Source: Bradyrhizobium arachidis
GTDB taxonomy: Bacteria > Pseudomonadota > Alphaproteobacteria > Rhizobiales > Xanthobacteraceae
Direction: 5' to 3'
Length of the DNA: 64,000 nt
Assembly (NCBI RefSeq): GCF_015291705.1
Contig: NZ_CP030050.1
Span: forward strand, 1,860,001-1,924,000
The position numbers and the translations under genes were made by a program. Positions 45,745 to 53,500 of this stretch are shown one piece after another. The first letter of the stretch is position 1, and each line of letters starts with the position of its first letter. Below the pieces are notes generated by a model. That model was not told the origin of the DNA and did not search any database. It saw only the letters and a program-made list of their open reading frames with translations.

Positions 45745-46597
45745 ACAGGCGGTCCACTGGATGCGGCCTTCTCCGCGGCCGGTCTGGTCGAAGGCGACCG
45801 CGTGAAGCTGACCAACGGCGGCTGGTCGTTCTCTGTCGCCGGGACGAAGAACGCGCTCGGCCTGTCGCGCTTGGTCGTAGTCAACGACTTCGTCGGCGTC
45901 GCGCTCGGAGTCCCCTACCTGGCAGAGGGCGATCGCCGCACCGTCGGAGGCGGGGTGGCGAAGGGCGGGCCGATCGCCGTCGTCGGCGCCGGGACCGGGC
46001 TCGAAGTTGCAAGCCTTATTCCAACCGCGGCGGGGGCCGGCGTGGTTCCTGGTGAGGGCGGGTGAGCTCAGCCAACGGTTTTGAGGCAGAGGTGCTCGAG
46101 TTCCTACGCGATGACGGGCGGCGCGGCGATGGGGAGCGTTGGGGCGGCCACGTTTCGGCCGAGCGCGTCCTCTCCGGCCCTGGCCTGGTGAACCTTTGCC
46201 GGGCGGTCCACGCCCTTGCAAACGCATCTAGCCCAGCACGCGAGCCGCGTGAGGTGACCGCGCTGGCGGAGCGCGGAGACAAGTTTGTCATTAGAACGAT
46301 GGAGGTGTTCTGCTCGATGCTCGGGGCCTTCGCCGGAACCTCGCACTAACGCTGGGCGCGACGGGCGGCGTCTACTTGGGCGGCGGCATCGTTCCAAGGT
46401 TCGCCGATTTCTTCGCGAACTCCGGCTTCCGCAGCAGCTTCGAACGGAAGGGGAGATTCGAGCCATACCTGCGGGCGATCCCCACCTTCCTCATCACCCA
46501 TCGGCACCCCGCGCTGCTGGGGCTGGCAAGGATGAGCGGCCTTGCGTCGGGGCCGATGACGCAGCAACCGACGCTCGCGATGGGCATCGAGGCGTGA
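45745..46597 (+). pseudogene. glk: Glucokinase remnant (several frameshifts)
   Basis: Three frames in turn give parts of a bacterial glucokinase: GLVEGDRVKLTNGGWSFS, VVVNDFVGVALGVPYL and AVVGAGTGLEVASLIPTA (frame 1); FEAEVLEFLRDDG and [32 protein letters not shown] (frame 3); then [40 protein letters not shown] (frame 2). The first third, including the ATP-binding start, is missing. No product is expected. Confidence 0.85.
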
Positions 46598-46743
46598 GGT
46601 GTATCGCGCTGAGCCTAATCGTGCACACTTAAGCCAGGTACTTGCGCTAGAGAGTCAGGGAATTGCGTCCCCTACGTTCGCGCCGCTCCTCGGCGATGCG
46701 TGACCATGTTGCTCGAACGCCCGTCCCTCTTGACCCAATACTA

Positions 46744-47220
46744 AGCTCGATGGGGCTGGCCGCTCCGAAGGTCCTTGTATTCAGTCAACGGCTCGCCGCG
46801 GTACGGGGCCAGCGCATTTAGAATGTCGCGCAGCTTCTGCCTGCCATAGGAATCCGAATAGCCGACGCTCCTCGCTTCGGCAGTCCCTTCACGCCGATCT
46901 TGACCTATCGTGGCTCTTGTAGGCCTGGTCGAAATCGGAGGACACCTCAGCAAGGCCACGCAGGATGTTGCCCCGGGGGTCCTAGATGTAGCGTCGAATG
47001 TTGTCGAGCGTGAACGGTACTGGTCATACGCCAACGCTCTTATCCTCGGCGCTGGCAATGCGATCGATATTGAGACCGCTGTAGACGTGCTTCCAGGCCG
47101 ACTTTAGCAGACACAGCCGAAGCGAGGACCCGCGGACGTGGCCGGTATCGATCGAGACGTCGCCATAGGTACCGCGATCGTCGAGGCCATCTTGAGGTCG
47201 TTGCCTGACGCTCAAACGCA
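46744..47220 (-). pseudogene. DUF4942 protein remnant
   Basis: Minus-strand pieces spell SAWKHVYSGLNIDRIASAED, TLDNIRRYI-stop-DPRGN, ILRGLAEVSSDFDQAYKSHD and YGRQKLRDILNALAPYRGEP, the course of a DUF4942 domain found in plasmid and phage-related proteins. At least one stop and two frame changes interrupt it. Confidence 0.65.
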
Positions 47221-47230
47221 ATTATGGCGA

Positions 47231-47915
47231 TCACCGATCGCGGCTGCCTTGGCCTTGTATTGGGCAGCCAAGTCGGAGTCGGAAAGCTTCCACTGAGTCT
47301 GCAATGGCTTCATCCGGAGATTTCGTCATCATCATGTTCACCGGGATCACTATTTCACAGTCGACGGGCTCGAGGTCGCCGCATCTCAGTTCGGCGACGC
47401 CATTTCCGAACACCTTGTAGAAGAAAGTGGCGTAGGCTCGTACATCGGTTTCGTCGGGCTCCTGCTCCCCAGAAAAGAGGCCGCCATTTTCAAGGTTGGT
47501 GTGGATGCGCCCACTTTTATAGTCCAAGAAAAATACCAGCAGGATCGTCTTACGCTCATTGATGAGGACGGTTCTCACAATGCCTCCATCGACGGCATCA
47601 ACGTGCATCGTCATTCGCTCTAAACCAGGTATCGGCCCATCGGGCCACAGCCCGACCGAAACTGATTGACTATCGAGCCGAGAAACGTCGGCACTCTGTC
47701 CGCTTCTAAGAAAATCAAGGCTTGCCGCCGGCAAGAGCGGATCCCATGGCGCCAGCCGATCGCGCGTTTGATGCAGAGAGCGAGCGTCAGGGACGCCGAG
47801 CTCGTCGCGAATATAAATGCGAGCGAGTTCTTCGATGATGACGAGGTCTTTTGACAAGCGCGTTCGGTCCGCAGGAATGTCAGGATCAACGATCTCGCCT
47901 TCGAGCGAGGCGTGA
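47231..47915 (-). pseudogene. Truncated unknown gene (5' end lost at a recombination joint)
   Basis: About 228 residues with real-protein composition remain: SLEGEIVDPDIPADRTRLSK, DLVIIEELARIYIRDELGVP, VLINERKTILLVFFLDYKSG, YATFFYKVFGNGVAELRCGD. The frame stays open beyond 47915, but there it reads antisense of a caspase gene on the other strand, so the true 5' part has been replaced. Family unknown. Confidence 0.5.
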
Positions 47916-47934
47916 GCCACAGCACAACGGCCGC

Positions 47935-48975
47935 TTCCGTACAGGTGGTTGACGTCGCGGTGGTGTACTACGCCGGTCATGGTATCGAGATAGATGGCAT
48001 CAACTACCTGATCCCCGTCGATGCGGTCCTGGATCGCGATAGAGACGTCTACGACGAGGCCTTGTCGTTGGAACGCGTCCTCGTAGCCGTCGAGCCAGCG
48101 AAGAAGCTGCGACTCGTGATCCTGGATGCGTGCCGAGACAATCCGTTCACAAGGTCGATGAAGCGCACTCTGGCTTCCCGCGCTGTCGGGCGCGGCCTGG
48201 CGAAGGTCGAGCCGACCAGCCCGAACACGCTCATTGCGTTCGCGTCGAAAGCGGGTTCGACCGCCTCGGATGGCGACGGCAAGTACAGCCCGTTCACAAG
48301 GGCGCTCGTCAACCACGTCGCCAAGCCGGGCCTCGATGTGCGCAAAGCCTTCGGCTACGTCCGAGACGACGTCTTGAAGTCCACCGGGAACAAGCAGGAG
48401 CCGTACCTGTACGGTTCACTGGGCGGTGATGATCTACCGCTCGTGCCCGCTAAGCCTGCCGCGACGGGGCCACAGGCCGACCCGCAGACCGCCGTCCGGC
48501 GCGACTACGAGCTGGCTCTTCAGATCGGCACCAGAGACGTGTGGACTGCATTTCTCGCGCAGTATCCCGATGGCTTTTATGCGAGCCTGGCAAAAGGACA
48601 GTTAGCTCGCATCGCCGCCGAGGATGCGCGGTTAGCTGCCGCCGAGAAGGCACGCCTGGCCGAGCAAGAGAAAGCCCGGTTGGCCGCGGAGAAAACTAAG
48701 CAGATTGAGCCGCAAAAGGCCGCAACCGCAAAGCAGGCTGAGCTGGCCGCCGAAAAGGCGGGGGAGGAGAAGGGTCAGCAGCTCGCGGCCGTGGCACCTG
48801 TCGACCAACTTGAGAAACCGCCGGTCGATCTTCCCCGTGCATTGCAGGCTGAACTGCGCCGAGTTGGCTGCAACCCTGGTGCTGTTGATGGCAACTGGGG
48901 CGAAAGATCGCAAAGGGCGCTTAATCTCTTTAACACGCATTCGGGTCTGAGGCTGGAAGCGAAAGCGGCTGCCAT
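47935..48975 (+). pseudogene. Caspase-like protease (C14) fragment with peptidoglycan-binding-like tail
   Basis: The frame contains the second half of the p20 domain with catalytic His in VVYYAGHGIEIDGINYL and Cys in LVILDACRDNPF, then TLIAFASKAGSTASDGDGKY. An Ala/Glu/Lys-rich coiled coil follows (RLAEQEKARLAAEKTKQIEP), then the start of a PG_binding_1-like domain (GCNPGAVDGNWGERSQRALN). The first 80-90 residues of the caspase domain are missing, and the C-terminus breaks near 48975 in the PG-binding domain. Both catalytic residues remain, but with both ends lost it is probably inactive. Confidence 0.75.
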
Positions 48976-49000
48976 GTCCCGTCGACGAGCCAATGTACCG

Positions 49001-50167
49001 TTACGGCGCAGGCGCTGCTGTCGCCTTCGCTATCGAGAGGCGCGCGAGAAGCCCGTCCTTGCCACCCGTAAGGCCGTACTCGTCTGCCGACTTCCCGTCG
49101 AGTTTGGCCGCTTCAGCGACACCCTTTGAGAGCATGGCGAAAGTGTCATCGGAAAGACGTAGGGCGCCCACGCCAAGGCGGCGTCGCCATCTCGCTCCGC
49201 GTTCCCATGCCTCCATCCATGCGAAGCCTAGGTCACTTCCGCGCTTAACGGTATCGAACGCCTGAATGAGCGCACCGGCTTGGTTGATGTCCTTCTTCGC
49301 CTTGTCCGCAAAGAAGACGTTCCTCTTGGTCGCGACTATGAGCTTGTGGATGGCGTAGCGCTCCGGCGCCGGTACAAGGACCGGTACGCCTGCATCGTGC
49401 AGAACGACGGAGCGGATCGGCTCATGGATCAGGTAGTCCAAGAACCGTAATACCTGTGCGCCCACCGACGGCCCCAACGACGGCATCTTCGTTAGCCTGG
49501 AGGAGTAGTCCTCGTCGCCCCGGTTCGGCGTGAGGAATTCGACTTTGAACCCGGTGGCGTTGGCGAAACCGCTGAACAGCTTCGTCTCGTCGGGGGAGAA
49601 CGAGGGCGCGAACGTCGGATCGACCTTTTTCAGGATGTCTTCAATGTCCGGCATGCTCTCATCGATCGAGATCGAGATGCCGTAGAACTTGGCGATATCC
49701 ATATCCTCGGTCGTGACGAGTTCGTCGGGAAGCCTGACGCCGAGGATGCCGCTGTATGTTTGATAAGCCATCGAACCGACAAGCGTGGCGCGAAGTCGAA
49801 AAAGTCCCGCTCGCGCGAGTTCGCTGACAACGAGACCTTCCATATGAGGCGGAGCCGGGTAGCCCGCTCGCCTCAACTTCGCAGCCAGCTCTCGACGCGC
49901 GCGATATCCGATCTTCGTGCGCTGAAACGCTTGGGCGCGCTTGGCGATCTCCGGATCGTCGGCCGGCCCGACGTATTTGAGGGCCGTCTTCGTCGGTCCG
50001 TGGCCGCCGGAGGTCTCATAGGCCTTGTAATAGTAGTATTCGCGATTGGCCCGCTTCTGTTTGAGAAAGGTCCCGTTCTCCGGGAAATTCTCATCGAAGT
50101 CGGCGTCGGTCGCCTTTTGAACCAGGTCGGAAAACATGACTTGGTCGATGTTTGAAAACTGCTTCAT
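49001..50167 (-). CDS. GSU2403-type nucleotidyltransferase-fold protein
   Basis: 388 residues from ATG 50167 (MKQFSNIDQVMFSDLVQKAT). The central part RLRATLVGSMAYQTYSGILG and LVTTEDMDIAKFYG has the G-S and D-x-D arrangement of minimal nucleotidyltransferases of the GSU2403 family, related to AbiEii-type toxins. No partner antitoxin gene is adjacent. Upstream lie three long palindromes, implying tight regulation. Its 3' end meets the broken caspase gene. Probably a defence or toxin enzyme; the nucleotide-transfer target is unknown. Confidence 0.75.
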   Translation of the reverse strand: MKQFSNIDQVMFSDLVQKATDADFDENFPENGTFLKQKRANREYYYYKAYETSGGHGPTKTALKYVGPADDPEIAKRAQAFQRTKIGYRARRELAAKLRRAGYPAPPHMEGLVVSELARAGLFRLRATLVGSMAYQTYSGILGVRLPDELVTTEDMDIAKFYGISISIDESMPDIEDILKKVDPTFAPSFSPDETKLFSGFANATGFKVEFLTPNRGDEDYSSRLTKMPSLGPSVGAQVLRFLDYLIHEPIRSVVLHDAGVPVLVPAPERYAIHKLIVATKRNVFFADKAKKDINQAGALIQAFDTVKRGSDLGFAWMEAWERGARWRRRLGVGALRLSDDTFAMLSKGVAEAAKLDGKSADEYGLTGGKDGLLARLSIAKATAAPAP

Positions 50168-50172
50168 GGGTC

Positions 50173-50273
50173 TTTGTTACCATTTCGGCGAAGTGGTAAC
50201 AAAGGTCTTTTTGTATCCATTATGCGCAAATGGCAGCAAGCCCTTGTATCCATTTCGTCAAAATGGTAACAAT
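50173..50273. promoter_or_regulatory. Three 31-bp palindromic operators upstream of the nucleotidyltransferase gene
   Basis: Copy 1 (50173-50203) has arms TTTGTTACCA and TGGTAACAAA around an 11-bp centre TTTCGGCGAAG; 14 of 15 base pairs match. Copy 2 (50210-50240) has arms TTTGTATCCA and TGGCAGCAAG, and copy 3 (50243-50273) CTTGTATCCA and TGGTAACAAT. They start 37 and 33 bp apart and fill the region before the ATG at 50167. Likely repressor sites; the repressor is not identified. Confidence 0.75.
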
Positions 50274-50533
50274 AGTGAAATCAATGGTTTACCAGAAATT
50301 TGTTCCAGGTCCACTATTCTGGAACCTTGGCTCAGCTTCATTCGCCTCCCTGCGAATGAGCTCGGGCACGAGGCCGGACCGAGGTCCTCTCCGCCGTCTG
50401 GGAACCCGGGCGGAGCCGCCCGACGCGGCGGTTCTGGAAGGCCCCGCCAGCCGCGGGCCGGCGCGCGCTTTGAGGTAGCAGCTGCTGGAAGATCCTTTCG
50501 CGCACGAACAGCCTCTTGAGCCAATCTGTAGGG

Positions 50534-53500
50534 CTAGCTAGCCGCCGCCACAGCAGCTTCGAAACGATCGCGGGTCGAAGCTGCCAGCCGCCCTAAGCCG
50601 AAGTGCTCCTGCATGGCGCGGATGATATCCTCATCTTCCTCAAGGCCAGCGGTCCGCAGCATCCCAGCGAGACCCGCCAATTCGGGAAGCGGAATGTCAC
50701 TGTGATCGCGTCCCCCAGCGCCCCTGTAAGGAGCCCTGTCCTGCGCCGCGGCATCCTGAGGCCAAACAATCTGCCGCTCGCCGTCCTTGGACATCGGAAA
50801 CCGATTTCGTCCGAGGGATGAGGCGACGATCTTTTGCACCGTCTCACCCGAGCGCATGAAACCGTGTGCACGCGCTATGCGATCTACAATCACGTCGAAA
50901 TAGATCGGGGCTTCGGTATGGACAACATGATCGACCATACTACGGAGTGTCCCGCGGTAGCTCGCGTCGTAGAAGCGCTCCCGATCAGGGGGCGCCACAT
51001 TTGCGGGATCGGCTTTGACATACGTGGCCGTCCCTCGATCGGGCTCCCGCACCTCGGTCATCGGTCCACGAGCGTAGACCTTCGTTTCCCCGACAGGCGC
51101 TCCGTCGTCGTTTGCCGATTCCGGCGAGACTTCGGTTTGCTCAGATTCGGGGACCGCCTCTGCGACCGACGTTTCGGCGCCAGCCGGCTCGCCAGTATCA
51201 TTAACGGACGGGATTCTCTCCGGCGGAGGCGTTGGTTCTTCACTTATCGCGGGAGCTCGCCGAGAAGCACGGTCGGCTTCGAGATCGGCGACCAGCCTCG
51301 CATGGATCTTTTCCGTCGCAGTAGATGAATCCATCCACCATTCCGTGCTCCAGATCCGCCGAATTCGCCAACCAAGATCTGTAAGCACCATTTCGCGCAG
51401 ACGGTCGCGGTCGCGGGCGGTGGCCGATCGGTGGTAGGCGGCGCCGTCGCATTCGACGCCGGCAAGATATCGCCCAGGGAAATCCGGATGAACGACGCCG
51501 AGATCGATCCGGAAGAAGGAGACGCCCACCTGAGGATGAACCTCCCAACCCTTCTCTTGGAGGGCCCGCATCACAGCGTCCTCAAACGGCGATTCCGCGT
51601 CGCGCCCGGTTGGCGAGAAGGCCTCGGCGATAGCCCGTGCGCCGTTCTCAGCGAATTCGAGGAAGTGTTTGAAGTCGACTACACCTTTGGCGCCGGTCCG
51701 CCCGAGATCGATCTGCTCGGGCCGCAATGTCGCGAACACCAACAACTCGCGCCGCGCACGAGTGACCGCGACGTTGAGGCGGCGGTGGCCGCCCTCGCTG
51801 TTCAGCGACGAGATCTGAGCTGTGACGCGTCCAGTCTTGTCCGGTCCGACGGCCACCGAGAATACGATCACGTCCCGTTCGTCGCCCTGCACGTTCTCGA
51901 TGTTCTTGACCAGGATCGGTTCCCTGGACTGGTTGCGATCGAAGTGCGGCTCCAGCGATGGGTCAGAGCGGCGGGCTTGATCGAGCAAGTTCTCGATCAG
52001 CCGTTGCTGTTCGCCATTAAATGTGACGACGCCAATTGAATGGGACGACGTTTTCATGCGCCGGACGACCTCGGCCACCACGGCTTCGGCCTCCTTGCGG
52101 TTTATCTTGGCGCCGCCTCGCTCGTAGATGCCGCCCTCTACGTGAATATAGCGGACCGCGGTATCGCGCGTCACGGGCGAGGGGAAAGTCGTCAGCTCAC
52201 CCCGATAATATTTGACGTTGGAGAAAGCGATTAGACTCTCGTGGCGGCTGCGGTAGTGCCAAGACAGCCGCATGCTCGGAATGTTCGAGGCAAGGCATTC
52301 GTCAAGTATGCTCTGTTGGCTCTGGACGGTCGAACCGTCGTCATCTTCGTCATCGACGCCACGCTGTCCGACGTTCGTAGGGGGCAGCTGCTCCGGGTCG
52401 CCCACGATCACAACTTGAGTGCCGCGCGCAATCGCTCCGATTGCGTCCCATACCGGGATCTGAGAGGCCTCGTCGAAAATGACGACATCGAAGGGTTTGG
52501 CGTCTGCGGGTAGGTACTGCGCAATAGAAAGCGGGCTCATCATAACGCATGGGGCGAGCTGGGTTAGCACCGTCGGGAGGCGGCCAAACAGCTGCCGAAG
52601 CGGCATGTGCCGAGCTTTCTTACTGATCTCGCGCGCGAGCGTGCCCCATTCCGGATCCTTGCCGAAATTGGTCTGAGTTGGCACCCCCGCCCCAATGCGT
52701 GCCTTTACGATGTCTCTGGCGAGTTCTCCAACCCGCTTGTCAGCGGCGATGAACGCCTCAATCGTGGCTTCGTGCTTTTCCGCAAGAAAGCCACTTAGAA
52801 CCTCGTCCTCGTTGACGATAGCTTCGGCAATCCAGCGCGCATAAGAGTAATCGAAGACGTTCGAGAGGGCCGTCCCATCTACGATTCCGTTTTCGACGGC
52901 ATCGACGAGAGGGGAAAGTCCCGCTGCGCGTGCCGAACGAGCAGCCCAACGCCAAGTGGCCCACTGCGGAGCCTTGATGACGTTTGATCTCCAATTCGCG
53001 GTTCGTTGGAGGAGGGCCTCGATCCAGCCAGACTCGAGCTTGACGATGTCCTCCGGGTCATCGAGGCCGATGCATGCACCCAGCTCTTTGGCCGTCCGGT
53101 GCATACTCGGAAATGCCCTATACATAGCCTCGAATGCATGGCGGACCTGTCCGCTCGGCCGGAAGCGATGGTTGTCGCGAAGCAGCATATCTTGGATATG
53201 CAGGAGCAGCTGATGCGGCTCCATGCCATCGATAGGATATGCATCGACCACATCGCGTACGCTTGTGGCCCAGTCGATCAGCCCTTGGAAACGAGACACC
53301 TCGCTCTGCGGCCCGCGCCAAAGGCGCTCCATGCCCCTGAAGCGAGGTTTCGTATTCTCGATTTCGCGCAGCAAGCCAGCGAGCTCTTGCAGCACAACAA
53401 TGTCTCGACCGATGTCCTCAGGCACCTCGTCCGGGCAATATGGCTTCAGAGCCAATCTGACCTTCTTTTTCCGGCCGCTTCGCACGAGAACATTCGACGC

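Noticed and set aside
47915..48316. N-terminal extension of the minus-strand gene at 47231 into the caspase gene
   Set aside because: The extension is antisense to conserved caspase residues and is not protein-like, so I treat the gene as truncated at 47915.
51431..52039. Long plus-strand frames inside the helicase gene (also near 54107-54952)
   Set aside because: They are antisense shadows of the conserved helicase and nuclease domains.
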